From DAOSEK01 sp035363095 (GTDB taxonomy: Archaea > Nanobdellota > Nanobdellia > Woesearchaeales > UBA119), in NCBI GenBank assembly GCA_035363095.1, contig DAOSEK010000003.1, positions 62,001 through 126,000 of the forward strand: DNA of 64,000 nt, in the 5' to 3' direction. Both the position numbers and the translations under genes were made by a program. Within the stretch, counting starts at the first letter, position 1. Each line of letters begins with the position of its first letter. Below the pieces are notes generated by a model that searched no databases, was not told where the DNA came from, and saw only the letters and a program-made list of their open reading frames with translations. Positions 8,670 to 16,583 of this stretch are shown here, piece after piece.

Positions 8670-9308
8670 ATGGTTCAAAATAAAAAGAAAGACACTATAA
8701 AAAAGAAAGGCACAAAGACTCCTTTTGAAAAGTCATCAATAAATTCCTCATTAATTGACCCTCAAGAGATAATGGAAGATAAAAATTCTTTAAAAGATAT
8801 TCAAGATAAACTAACAAAGCCTAAAAGTCTTTTAGGTACAAATGCTTTAATTTCTAAGCGAGTATTAGCCTTTTTAATAGATATAATCATTATTTCACTA
8901 TTGATTTTACCTGCATATCTTCCAGTCGCAAATGATTATCAAGGACTTAGTTTTGAGCAAATAGGCCAAAAGGTGGAAAGTGATCAATATCTTTTGATGC
9001 TTCCATTTTATGCAGGGCTTATTGCTTTTTTTTACTTCACGCTTTTGGAGTATAGTTTCTCTCAAACCTTTGGAAAAAAAGCATTTGGAATTTATGTAGT
9101 CAATCTTGAAGGTAAAATGACTTTTGGCAAAGCATTATTACGTTCTGTTCTATTTTTAGATATCCCTTTTTTTGGTTTATTAAGGGCATTTGATTTTGGG
9201 TATGCATTGTTTAATCCAAACAACCAAAGGCTTTTAGAGCAATTTTCAAAAACAAAATCTATCCAATTTTATACATTAAACAAAGAGCAAGTAAATTTAG
9301 GAGCATAA
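8670..9308 (+). CDS. RDD-family membrane protein
   Basis: The 212-residue protein has a charged cytosolic N-terminus of about 60 residues rich in Lys and Ser. An RDD-type membrane domain follows: SKRVLAFLIDIIII carries the Arg and Asp of the family signature, a second helix spans about residues 108-128, the loop SFSQTFGKKAFGI is characteristic, and a third hydrophobic segment follows. The family's biochemical role is generally unclear; some members are implicated in transport. A TATA-like sequence about 25 bases before the ATG suggests a leaderless transcript. It stops three bases before the end of the convergent tRNA thiolase gene. Confidence 0.8.
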   Translation: MVQNKKKDTIKKKGTKTPFEKSSINSSLIDPQEIMEDKNSLKDIQDKLTKPKSLLGTNALISKRVLAFLIDIIIISLLILPAYLPVANDYQGLSFEQIGQKVESDQYLLMLPFYAGLIAFFYFTLLEYSFSQTFGKKAFGIYVVNLEGKMTFGKALLRSVLFLDIPFFGLLRAFDFGYALFNPNNQRLLEQFSKTKSIQFYTLNKEQVNLGA

Positions 9309-9311
9309 TAT

Positions 9312-10226
9312 TTATTCTTTCATTATTCTGCAAAACCTGCAGACCTCTGTTGAAGTTGGAAATCCACAACTTTTGCAGAGAATCAGGGTTCCAGAGGTTT
9401 TTTGTTTTTGTTTCACATTGGAAATAGGGATTGACTCAAGAGATTTCAGAAAGCCTTCTTTTAATTTATTAACACTTTTTAGAAAGGCTAGCTTTTTATC
9501 CTTGGAATCTAAAAGGTAGGATATCTTTTTTTTCATAATCACTTGTGTGCTTTCTTTAGAATAAGGACATTCGTCCATATAATGTGGCAAGTTATTTATT
9601 AAACAATATATTGTACTTTCTTTCTCAGTTAGATTATAAAGTGGCTTGGCCCTGCCAATCAATCTTTTTTCTTTTTCAGTTTTTGTGATTTTTCCACTCC
9701 TTAAGAAATAATCAAGATGCTGGTTTGAAAGGTTGTTTATAGTAAAATATAGTTCATCATCAAGATTATGCCCTGTTAACACATAATCAAAATCATTATC
9801 AAACGCAAATCTATTCATAATGTATCTTTTTATTGTACCACAAACAGAACATACATTCTTTGTTGATTTTGCAATGTTATCAATGTCTTTTGGGTAATCT
9901 GATAATCTTACAAGGTTTAGTTTAACATCACACATAGAGCAAAGCTTTTGGATACTGGAAATTGATTTTTCAGAGTAATTCATTATTCCAAGGTCTATAT
10001 AAAATGCTTCCGTTTCAAAAGGCACCTTTTTTTCTATTTGAGATAATGAATACATTAGAGCAGTTGAGTCTTTTCCGCCACTAATAGCAACTAGAAGTTT
10101 TTTATCCCTAAATAACACACTATCCATTACTTTTTTTACTTTTTTTTCAAAATAACTCTTAAAATGCTTCTTGCAAAGCCTTTTATCTGAATAGATTGAA
10201 TTTGACTTACAAAGCGAACATCTCAT
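9312..10226 (-). CDS. ttuA: TtuA/Ncs6-type tRNA 2-thiolation enzyme
   Basis: A PP-loop ATPase that adenylates a tRNA uridine or cytidine before sulfur insertion. Numbered from an upstream GTG at 10235, it shows a zinc finger C6-x2-C9, C21, H24; the PP-loop SGGKDS at 52-57; C129-x2-C132 in NVCSVCGTIKRY; and a later Cys in DECPYS. The last two are where TtuA-family enzymes bind a [4Fe-4S] cluster. A C-terminal zinc finger (CKSC...CRFC) follows. This two-zinc-finger layout fits TtuA (2-thiouridine 54) and Ncs6 better than TtcA. ATG 10226 has a GTGATAAG-like site before it, so I chose it over the GTG. An E1-like activating enzyme lies 0.8 kb away beyond the alba gene and could supply a thiocarboxylated sulfur carrier. 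Confidence 0.85.
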   Translation of the reverse strand: MRCSLCKSNSIYSDKRLCKKHFKSYFEKKVKKVMDSVLFRDKKLLVAISGGKDSTALMYSLSQIEKKVPFETEAFYIDLGIMNYSEKSISSIQKLCSMCDVKLNLVRLSDYPKDIDNIAKSTKNVCSVCGTIKRYIMNRFAFDNDFDYVLTGHNLDDELYFTINNLSNQHLDYFLRSGKITKTEKEKRLIGRAKPLYNLTEKESTIYCLINNLPHYMDECPYSKESTQVIMKKKISYLLDSKDKKLAFLKSVNKLKEGFLKSLESIPISNVKQKQKTSGTLILCKSCGFPTSTEVCRFCRIMKE

Positions 10227-10296
10227 ACTTATCACAACATAAGAATTTTCTTATTGAATTTAAAATTAACTAAAAGAAAAGATATAACGTGTCTAC

Positions 10297-10338
10297 ATGT
10301 AAAAGGCCCCATGTAAAAGGCCCCACATAAAAGACCTT
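10297..10338 (+). repeat. 14-bp tandem repeat, three units
   Basis: The unit ATGTAAAAGGCCCC occurs twice without change (10297-10310 and 10311-10324), followed by a degenerate third copy. It lies upstream of the ttuA-like gene on the minus strand and downstream of alba. Confidence 0.75.
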
Positions 10339-10458
10339 TAATCTAAAAAAATAGCGCAACCACATTTAATTGCATAAAACACAAAAATTTTGCAGGTGAT
10401 TTTTATATTTGAAAATATAAATACATTTCCAAACAACTAAAAACCACTTTTTTATTTT

Positions 10459-10737
10459 TTACTTTCTACCAAGGGTTATTTCTATTGTAGAGACTCTAAC
10501 GTCTTTACCTTCAGTATTTTGAAAGCCTTCAGAATCGATCTTAATGGATTTAACCTCAACTTGTCCATCCAAAAATCTCTTTGAAGCCACTTCTGATACA
10601 TCTACAGCCCTTGAAATAAACTTTCCTCTTGCTTTAACAGTTACTTCTTTTGCCTCTTTTGTGGTAAACTGCATCACAACAGCTGTCACATAGTTCATAA
10701 AGTTCTTATTTCCTACAAATACTGAGTTATCTGCCAT
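10459..10737 (-). CDS. albA: Alba, DNA/RNA-binding chromatin protein
   Basis: Alba dimers coat DNA and RNA in archaea and their binding is tuned by Lys acetylation. The 92-residue length is normal. The N-terminal VFVGNKNFMNYVTAVVMQF matches the first strand and helix, KEVTVKARGKFISRAVDVSEV is the nucleic-acid binding region, and the C-terminal VRVSTIEITLGRK closes the fold. The Lys equivalent to Sso10b K16 falls in GNKNFMNY. GGAGGGATTGAT directly before the ATG is among the strongest ribosome binding sites in the window. A 13-bp tandem repeat and repeat alpha copy B lie upstream in the divergent gap with the E1-like gene. Confidence 0.95.
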   Translation of the reverse strand: MADNSVFVGNKNFMNYVTAVVMQFTTKEAKEVTVKARGKFISRAVDVSEVASKRFLDGQVEVKSIKIDSEGFQNTEGKDVRVSTIEITLGRK

Positions 10738-10804
10738 ATCAATCCCTCCATTGCTTAACCGTTTCCAGTTTTTTCATATCTAATCGGTGTAAAAACTAAA
10801 AAAC

Positions 10805-10856
10805 CCTACATACTATTCCTACATACTATTCCTACATACTATTCCTACATACTATT
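10805..10856 (+). repeat. Four perfect 13-bp tandem repeats
   Basis: The unit CCTACATACTATT occurs four times with no change. It begins 68 bases upstream of the alba start codon on the minus strand, so it lies in or just upstream of the alba promoter region. Confidence 0.95.
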
Positions 10857-10917
10857 CAAAGGGAATATTGTAAAAGTTTTTATATTTTGTGCTAAAAACT
10901 AGTGAAAATAGTAAAAA

Positions 10918-11051
10918 TCAACAACCTTGCCCTAAAGAGCGAGTTATGTTGGTAATATAAAAGCATGCGCTATATTAAGCGAGGTTGTTGATTACAAAAA
11001 AGCGTACCGAGTCATCATGTTAAAACAAGAGGTATGTTTTTCTAGTAATAA
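10918..11051 (+). repeat. Family alpha structured repeat, copy B
   Basis: This copy has the best outer stem: ATCAACAACCT (10918-10928) pairs perfectly with AGGTTGTTGAT (10982-10992). The core GGTAATATAAAAGCATGCGC starts near 10950. The right hairpin is partly decayed (AAAAGCGTACC against GGTATGTTTTT). It sits between the divergent alba and E1-like genes, ending about 15 bases before the latter, so it would be in that gene's leader or promoter. Confidence 0.85.
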
Positions 11052-11065
11052 AAGAGATAGTAAAA

Positions 11066-12097
11066 ATGAAAGAAAACATAAACCATGAGATTAACCTAGA
11101 TGCTGAATCTAACAAAGATGCTGAATTTAACAAAAAATACTTTTCAAGAGAGCTTTTATACTCTTGGTTAAGTCCTGAAAAGATAAAAGAGCTTTCCAAA
11201 AAGAAAGTTCTTATCATAGGTGTTGGTGGACTTGGAAGCTTTTCTTCAACGATTCTTTTCAAATCAGGTATATTTAATTTAACTGTAATGGACTATGATG
11301 AAGTAGACATTTCAAATCTTCATAGACAACTATACTCCATTAAAGAATTAGGGAAAAATAAAGCAAAACTTACATCTGAAAGACTTTCTTCATATTTTAA
11401 GGGAATAAAAACCAGTTTCATAACTGAAAAGTTATCAGAAAAAAATATGGCTTTAATAAAAGATTATGATCTAATAATTGATGGAACTGATAATCTTTGC
11501 GCAAGATACCTCATAAATAAGAGTGCACTCCTTCACAATAAGCCTGTTATATTTGCAATGATTGGAAATTCTAAGGTTATGATATATCCTAAAAACATAG
11601 GTGACCCTTGTCTATCTTGTTTCTTGAATATAAAAATGGAAAAAGAAAAAGAACATTGTGAAAGAAGACATAATAAAGATGCTTATAAAGATGATTTTGA
11701 GGATTCAAAGAATCAAACAGGCAATCTTATTTGTATGAGTAATAATGATCTTCGGAGTGATAATAATAGTATGAGTGATAATAGTAAAGAAAACAATTAT
11801 ATTAATAACCACAAGAATAATGATGATAGTAACAATAAAAACAACTATTATGAAAACACTTATAGTAATGGTGATTATAACAATAATAATACAAATGAGT
11901 CAAATAATGAAACAAAAGCAGTTATCGCGCCAGTGAATGTTTTAGCGGCTTCACTACAATCATATATAGCAATAAAAATGCTTTTAGGACAATCAATAGA
12001 TTTTGAAGGTAAATTAATTACATTTGATTTTGAAGAACTGAAATTAAGAAAAATAGAGGTCAAAAAAAATAAAAACTGCCCTATTTGTTCTAAATAG
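11066..12097 (+). CDS. ThiF/MoeB/HesA E1-like activating enzyme with Asn-rich insertion
   Basis: E1-like enzymes adenylate the C-terminus of ubiquitin-like sulfur carriers for tRNA thiolation, molybdopterin or thiamine synthesis. Visible are the nucleotide-binding GVGGLG (52-57), DYDEVDISNLHRQLYS with the conserved Arg, IDGTDN (138-143), the zinc ligands CLSC (182-185) and CPIC (338-341), and the C-terminal APVNVLAASLQSYIAIKMLLG helix. Between about residues 191 and 284 an insertion rich in Asn, Asp, Ser and Tyr replaces the short crossover loop where family members often carry a catalytic Cys. The downstream motif starts directly with KAVIAPVN, without that Cys. Repeat alpha copy B ends just upstream and no clear binding site is seen. 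The nearby TtuA-type enzyme suggests a role in tRNA thiolation (inference). Confidence 0.88.
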   Translation: MKENINHEINLDAESNKDAEFNKKYFSRELLYSWLSPEKIKELSKKKVLIIGVGGLGSFSSTILFKSGIFNLTVMDYDEVDISNLHRQLYSIKELGKNKAKLTSERLSSYFKGIKTSFITEKLSEKNMALIKDYDLIIDGTDNLCARYLINKSALLHNKPVIFAMIGNSKVMIYPKNIGDPCLSCFLNIKMEKEKEHCERRHNKDAYKDDFEDSKNQTGNLICMSNNDLRSDNNSMSDNSKENNYINNHKNNDDSNNKNNYYENTYSNGDYNNNNTNESNNETKAVIAPVNVLAASLQSYIAIKMLLGQSIDFEGKLITFDFEELKLRKIEVKKNKNCPICSK

Positions 12098-12517
12098 TAT
12101 TTATTCTAATAAGAATTTAATATAATAAGTGTTTATTCTAATCAGAATTAAAAATATGGGCCCATTTGTTTAACTGTTCAGGTATGTACATATTTCCATT
12201 TGTTAGGATACACTTATTAGGTTTGATTTTAAAATATTATTTTTTCATTAATCCTTTTCATTGCTCAAAGCCTTGAAAAGCAAATTAAGAAAAAAATAGA
12301 TTCAATAAATCTATTTAAAAAATACTTCAGATAAATTGAAAATAATATTAATAAAAAATAAAATTGCTAGAGCACTAGATTAATTTATAATAAGATTGTA
12401 TAATGACAAGACTGATTCGATAAGACTAATTCATTCGAATTAAAATAAAGAACACCTTAGAACTAAAATAAATAACAATATTTAAAAAAAAAATCAGGAA
12501 AATAATTTAGGATAATA
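12098..12517. other. Convergent intergenic region, very AT-rich
   Basis: No gene is seen in these 420 bases between the convergent E1-like and eL15 genes. Two copies of a small imperfect palindrome, TTTATTCTAATAAGAATTT, lie at 12100-12118 and 12132-12150, spaced 32 bases start to start. They may belong to the transcription end of the E1-like gene. The rest is long A- and T-rich runs. Confidence 0.5.
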
Positions 12518-13129
12518 TTATTTCAAAAACGTTTTATTGGCATGTTTTTGATTTGATTTTTTATTAATCCTTACCCTTTTTGAAGGTCTTAGCTTCTCGG
12601 CGCCCTTTCCTTTATGACGTAAGCCTCTTATCTTTCTTCCTGCACTAGTTAGTCCCCTAAAGACCCTTTTGGTATTAGCACCATTACAAATCCAATTAAT
12701 CCTCGAATCTGCTTTTATTGAAGGATGCTCTTTATCCACTAAAATTACTTCATAGAAATAATAGCTTTTATTTTTGCCCACAAAATAGCTATTTAATACC
12801 TCTAGATTTGGATGTTTTCTTTGACATCGCTCTTCAGAGAGCAACCTGTAATTTTTAGCAAGCACAAGATTTCTCCTATTATGTTTTGACCTTCTACCAC
12901 CAGTGATTCTATGTCTTTGTTTTCCGCCTCTTGGAACCCTTTGCCTAACCACTATATAGCCTTGTTTTGCTTTGTAACCTAAAGCCCTTGCCCTATCTAT
13001 TCTTGTAGGCCTATCAATCCTAATAGTAGATTCGCCCTTAGACCACTCAGAAATTCTCTCCCTATAAATTCCTTTTAGAGTTTCAGTTGGCTTTTTCCAA
13101 GCCTCTCTAACATACTTATATACTCCCAT
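12518..13129 (-). CDS. rpl15e: Large-subunit ribosomal protein eL15
   Basis: eL15 is shared by archaea and eukaryotes and binds 23S rRNA near the base of the large subunit. The start MGVYKYVREAWKKP, the central RQRVPRGGKQRHRITGGRRS and the closing TSAGRKIRGLRHKGKGAEKL with a Lys/Arg-rich tail are diagnostic, and 203 residues is normal. GGAGGCTAAAA before the ATG is a good ribosome binding site. It is transcribed away from the uS13 operon, across a 520-base gap. Confidence 0.95.
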   Translation of the reverse strand: MGVYKYVREAWKKPTETLKGIYRERISEWSKGESTIRIDRPTRIDRARALGYKAKQGYIVVRQRVPRGGKQRHRITGGRRSKHNRRNLVLAKNYRLLSEERCQRKHPNLEVLNSYFVGKNKSYYFYEVILVDKEHPSIKADSRINWICNGANTKRVFRGLTSAGRKIRGLRHKGKGAEKLRPSKRVRINKKSNQKHANKTFLK

Positions 13130-13326
13130 TTTTTAGCCTCCATTATTTTCTTTTCCTTAGTTCAGGGAAGCTACTCCCCACATCCTAATCAGTATAATGG
13201 GGGGATTTTGCAGGGTTTATAAATATTACCTTCAGAAAAAGTTTGATATAAAAAACCTTTAAAAGCATAAATTCCACTAGGCATCTAACTATATAGTTTT
13301 TATATAGTTTTACTTTTTTAACTGAA

Positions 13327-13418
13327 AATCTCACACATCTCACACTAATGTGTGGGGCATTAAACCCCTAACAAATCTCATATTCAAATCCCATATTCAA
13401 ATCCCACAGTGTGAGATT
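13327..13418 (+). repeat. Inverted repeat with nested small hairpins
   Basis: AATCTCACAC (13327-13336) pairs perfectly with GTGTGAGATT (13409-13418). Inside are a CACAC/GTGTG stem (13341-13354), a GGGG/CCCC stem, and a repeated CATATTCAAATCCCA phrase. Its position in the divergent gap suggests a regulatory site or a degenerate mobile element. Confidence 0.55.
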
Positions 13419-13552
13419 GTCAATAAACTTAATTATTATTTAACAAAAACCGAAAGATTACATCAAAGGACTGCTAGGAAAAAAACAGATAACTTTAAAA
13501 ATAAACATAGATTCCCAAACATTAATTAGCTCGAGTCCTTACCAGGGCGAAA

Positions 13553-13584
13553 AGAATAGAGCTTAGCAATTCAAGTTCTATTCT
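13553..13584 (+). promoter_or_regulatory. Hairpin in the presumed leader of the uS13 operon
   Basis: AGAATAGAGCTT (13553-13564) pairs with AAGTTCTATTCT (13573-13584) over 12 positions, including one G-U, around an 8-base loop. It lies about 65 bases before the uS13 start. Ribosomal operons containing uS4 are often autoregulated through leader RNA in bacteria; a similar role here is only a hypothesis. It could also be a terminator for an upstream transcript, since a T run follows. Confidence 0.45.
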
Positions 13585-13649
13585 AAACGCTTTTTAAGTA
13601 ATATCTCGTGCTAAAAAGCTAATTATCATATTTAAAGGTGATTTTAAAC

Positions 13650-14183
13650 ATGTCTGAAGATGAAAAAGACCAAAAGGCTTATCTTAGGCCTATAGTTCGT
13701 GTAGCAAACGAAGATATCATGGGAAATAAAAGGCTATATGCAGGAATTGCAAGCATAAAAGGAATTAGTTTTTCACTAGCTAATGCAATATGCAATGTTT
13801 TAGGGATTGATAGAGATATGAGGATAGGACATCTCAAAGAAGACCAGATTAAAAAAATTGAAGGCATTATCAAAAATCCAGCTCAACATGGTATCCCAGA
13901 GTACATGCTTAACCTAAGAAATGAACCTGAAACTGGCGAATCAAAGATTTTAGTTGGACCTGAAATTAGATTCTATGTAGACCAAATCAAGAAAACAAAT
14001 ATGAGACTTAAAACATATAGAGGCTCAAGATATAATAGAGGTCTTCCAGTTAGGGGACAAAGGACTAAATCTAATTTTAGAAGAAACAAAGGAAAAGCTA
14101 TGGGCGTTTCAAAGAAAAAAGGGCAACCTGCATCAAAGCCAAAGACAGATAATCAACAATCAGGCAAAGGCAAAAAGAAATAA
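13650..14183 (+). CDS. rps13: Small-subunit ribosomal protein uS13
   Basis: uS13 sits in the 30S head and contacts the P-site tRNA and the B1 bridges. The sequence shows RPIVRVANEDIMGNKRLYAGIASIKGI, then RNEPETG, and the C-terminal RLKTYRGSRYNRGLPVRGQRTKSNFRRNKG that reaches the decoding region. At 178 residues it is longer than many archaeal homologues because of a Lys/Gln/Ser-rich tail. The frame opens at GTG 13638, but AAAGGTGAT there is the binding site of ATG 13650. It is the first gene of the uS13-uS4-uS11-Rpo3 operon. Confidence 0.95.
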   Translation: MSEDEKDQKAYLRPIVRVANEDIMGNKRLYAGIASIKGISFSLANAICNVLGIDRDMRIGHLKEDQIKKIEGIIKNPAQHGIPEYMLNLRNEPETGESKILVGPEIRFYVDQIKKTNMRLKTYRGSRYNRGLPVRGQRTKSNFRRNKGKAMGVSKKKGQPASKPKTDNQQSGKGKKK

Positions 14184-14198
14184 GAGAGTGATTTAAAA

Positions 14199-14867
14199 AT
14201 GGGCGATCCTAAAAAACAAAGAAAAAAATACAAAACACCTATGCACCCTTGGCAAAAGTCAAGGATTGAAGAAGAAGCTGGGCTTATTACAGAGTATGGT
14301 CTTGCAAGCCACAAAGAGCTTTGGAAAATGAAGACTTTTATTAAAAATTCATCAGACATTGCAAAAAAGCTTATTGTTGCAAGAGGAACTCAAGCGGATA
14401 TTGAAAAAAAGCAACTTATCTCAAAACTTTCAAAACTAGGGCTTTTAAAAGAGGATGCAACTACAAATGAGGTTTTAAATTTAAAGCCAAAAGATGTTTT
14501 AGAGAGAAGACTCCAAACGATAGTTGTAAGAAAAGGGCTTGCAAATTCTTTTAGACAATCAAGACAACTTATCACACACGGACATATTGCAGTTAATGGT
14601 CAAAAGCAAACTGCACCTTCTTATCTTGTAGAAGTTGCTAAAGAGAACTTAATTGATTTTGTTCTAAGTTCGCCTTTTAGAAGCCTTGACCATCCTGAAA
14701 GAAACAAGATTTTATCAACAGGAACTAAAATAATCCCTGCATCTGAAGAAGAGATAGTTGATTCAAATCAAGAAGAGAAAAATGAAGCTAGCGAAAAGAT
14801 AGCTAAGGAAAAACCTCTTCCAAAGCAAAAGAAACCTACAAAAAAGAAAGAGGAATCAAAGGAGTAG
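14199..14867 (+). CDS. rps4: Small-subunit ribosomal protein uS4
   Basis: uS4 is a primary 16S rRNA binder that nucleates 30S assembly. Visible are the archaeal N-terminus MGDPKKQRKKYKTPMHPW, the S4 RNA-binding domain (ERRLQTIVVRKGLANSFRQS, then RQLITHGHIAVNGQK), and a Lys/Glu-rich low-complexity tail from about residue 180 that makes it around 40 residues longer than usual. It follows uS13 by 15 bases. Confidence 0.95.
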   Translation: MGDPKKQRKKYKTPMHPWQKSRIEEEAGLITEYGLASHKELWKMKTFIKNSSDIAKKLIVARGTQADIEKKQLISKLSKLGLLKEDATTNEVLNLKPKDVLERRLQTIVVRKGLANSFRQSRQLITHGHIAVNGQKQTAPSYLVEVAKENLIDFVLSSPFRSLDHPERNKILSTGTKIIPASEEEIVDSNQEEKNEASEKIAKEKPLPKQKKPTKKKEESKE

Positions 14868-14880
14868 ATAGGTGATTTTT

Positions 14881-15288
14881 ATGAACGAAAGAAGAGAAAA
14901 TAATTCAAAGTGGGGAATTGCCTATATTTATTCCTCATATAACGATACTATAATCCATATAACAGATATATCCGGAAGCGAAACAATTGCATTAAGTTCA
15001 GGAGGCCAGGTAGTGAAGGCTCATAGGCTTGAGTCATCTCCAACTGCTGCAATGATCGCTGCTAAAAGAGCTGGTCAATCTGCTCTTGAGAAAGGAATTA
15101 CTGGAATTCATGTAAGAATCAGGGCAAAAGGTGGGCACAACGGACCAATGTCACCAGGACCTGGAGCTCAAGCAGCAATAAGAGCACTTTCAAGAATTGG
15201 ACTTAGAATTGGTTTAATAGAAGATGTCACCCCTATTCCACACGATGGTTGTAGAAAAAAAGGTGGAAAAAGAGGGAGGAGGGTTTAA
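14881..15288 (+). CDS. rps11: Small-subunit ribosomal protein uS11
   Basis: uS11 lines the mRNA exit region of the 30S platform. Diagnostic segments are WGIAYIYSSYNDTIIHITDISG, SPTAAMIAAKRAG, VRIRAKGGHNGPMSPGPGAQ and the C-terminal DVTPIPHDGCRKKGGKRGRR. AGGTGATTTTT before ATG 14881 decides the start over the GTG at 14872. The stop codon is followed at once by the Rpo3 start. Confidence 0.96.
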   Translation: MNERRENNSKWGIAYIYSSYNDTIIHITDISGSETIALSSGGQVVKAHRLESSPTAAMIAAKRAGQSALEKGITGIHVRIRAKGGHNGPMSPGPGAQAAIRALSRIGLRIGLIEDVTPIPHDGCRKKGGKRGRRV

Positions 15289-16071
15289 ATGAGCATCGAA
15301 ATCCTTTCAAAAGATAACAAAAGAAAAAAGGAAGTCTTTCTAATAAAAAACAAGACGCCTGCTTTTGTAAATGCTTTAAGGAGAACTGTTATTTCTTTAG
15401 TCCCTACTATGGCCATAAATGAGGTTGAGTTTGTTAAGAACTCTTCTGCATTATATGATGAGATAGTTGCAAATAGATTAGGTCTTATTCCACTAAAAAC
15501 TGATCTTTTGTCTTATGAATTGCCTTCTAAATGCAGTTGTAAGGGGGAAGGATGTGCTAAATGTACACTTAAAATCAAATTAAGTGCAAAAGGACCATGT
15601 ACAGTTTATGCAAAGGATCTAGTTTCAACTGATCCTAAAGTAAAGCCAGCCTTTCCTGATATGCCTATTGTTAAGCTTTTAGAACGCCAAGAGATTGAGT
15701 TCATTGCTACAGCAACATTAGGTATTGGGATAGAACACTCAAAGTGGAGTCCAGGACACGTATATTATAAAGGGGTCCCAAAGATTGAAATTAAGGGCAA
15801 ATGTGAGAATCCAAAAGAGATAAGTGATATCTGTCCTAAAAATATTTTTAAGGCAAGTTCAAGTAAGCTTGAAATAAATGAAAACAAAGTAATGGACTGT
15901 AGCCTTTGTCTTGCTTGCTCAAATGCATGCGAATCAATTAATATTTCTGCAAGCAACAAGGATTTTTGCTTTTCAGTTGAATCATTCGGACAGCTAGAAA
16001 TTAAAGAGATTATGGATAAAGCTGCAGATATCATAGTTGATATGGGGGAAGATTTAAAAAAGTCACTATAG
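15289..16071 (+). CDS. rpoD: RNA polymerase subunit D (Rpo3) with Fe-S domain
   Basis: Rpo3 pairs with Rpo11 to start RNA polymerase assembly, like bacterial alpha. The N-terminal dimerisation part (NKTPAFVNALRRTVISLVPTMAINEVEFVKN and NRLGLIPLKTD) and the insert domain with CSCKGEGCAKC (82-92) are clear. The ferredoxin-like domain keeps C182-P and C204-x2-C207-x2-C210-x3-C214, enough for a [4Fe-4S] cluster, which some archaea have lost. ATG follows the uS11 stop directly, and GGAGGAGGG inside the end of uS11 is its ribosome binding site. Confidence 0.96.
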   Translation: MSIEILSKDNKRKKEVFLIKNKTPAFVNALRRTVISLVPTMAINEVEFVKNSSALYDEIVANRLGLIPLKTDLLSYELPSKCSCKGEGCAKCTLKIKLSAKGPCTVYAKDLVSTDPKVKPAFPDMPIVKLLERQEIEFIATATLGIGIEHSKWSPGHVYYKGVPKIEIKGKCENPKEISDICPKNIFKASSSKLEINENKVMDCSLCLACSNACESINISASNKDFCFSVESFGQLEIKEIMDKAADIIVDMGEDLKKSL

Positions 16072-16078
16072 GCTCTTT

Positions 16079-16162
16079 GCGGGGGTGCCGGAGTGGTCAA
16101 ACGGGCACGGTTGAGGGCCGTGTGGCTTAGTGCCTACGAGGGTTCAAACCCCTTCTCCCGCA
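16079..16162 (+). tRNA. tRNA-Leu (anticodon GAG)
   Basis: The acceptor stem GCGGGGG pairs with CTCCCGC plus discriminator A. The anticodon stem CACGG/CCGTG (16106-16110/16118-16122) encloses the loop TTGAGGG with anticodon GAG at 16113-16115. A long variable arm and a GGTTCAAACC T arm make it a type II tRNA, as expected for leucine. CCA is not encoded and no intron is seen. It lies in the ribosomal operon, 7 bases after rpoD, a common archaeal arrangement. Confidence 0.96.
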
Positions 16163-16208
16163 TCCTTTCAAAGGTTAATATGAATTATAATCACGAGGTT
16201 GAGAAGAT

Positions 16209-16571
16209 ATGAAACGAACAGGACCAACTAATAATCATCTTTTAGAAACGATACGAAAACTTAAAGAGTCTTCTGCAAAGGAGAAGGTTAGTATTTGGAA
16301 AAAGGTTGCAATTGAACTAGAAAGACCCACAAGACAAAGAAGGTCAATAAATCTTTCAAGGATAAATAGGTTTTGCAACGAAAACGACATAATAGTAGTA
16401 CCAGGCAAGGTTTTATCATCAGGAGATGTAAACAAAAAGATTACTATTGCAGCTTGGTCTTTCTCTTCAAAGGCTATAGAAAAACTTGAGAAATCAAAAT
16501 CAAAAGTGATGAAATTAGAACAGCTAATAAAAGAGAATCCTAAAGGCAAAAATCTTAAAATAATTGGTTAA
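16209..16571 (+). CDS. rpl18e: Large-subunit ribosomal protein eL18
   Basis: eL18 is an archaeal/eukaryotic 50S protein related to bacterial uL15. Recognised by RTGPTNNHLLETIRKL, the Arg-rich PTRQRRSINLSRINRF, and IIVVPGKVLSSGDVNKKITIAAWSFS. 120 residues is normal. GAGGTTGAGAAGAT precedes the ATG. It is followed by uL13 with a 12-base gap. Confidence 0.95.
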   Translation: MKRTGPTNNHLLETIRKLKESSAKEKVSIWKKVAIELERPTRQRRSINLSRINRFCNENDIIVVPGKVLSSGDVNKKITIAAWSFSSKAIEKLEKSKSKVMKLEQLIKENPKGKNLKIIG

Positions 16572-16583
16572 AGGTGATTACTT

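Larger units (their letters stand above)
13130..13649. other. Divergent gap upstream of the ribosomal operon
   Basis: No gene is seen. It contains an inverted repeat at 13327-13418, a 12-bp-stem hairpin at 13553-13584, the phrase CATATTCAAATCCCA repeated near 13379-13407, and AAAGGTGAT before the uS13 ATG. The promoters of both divergent units should be here, but I see no clear TATA box. Confidence 0.5.

Noticed and set aside
12100..12150. Paired operator sites
   Set aside because: The small palindromes are AT-only in the arms, lie downstream of a gene in a convergent gap, and could arise by chance in such AT-rich DNA.
13553..13584. Intrinsic terminator of a hidden gene
   Set aside because: No coding frame ends just upstream in the divergent gap; a leader role for the ribosomal operon fits the position better, though weakly.
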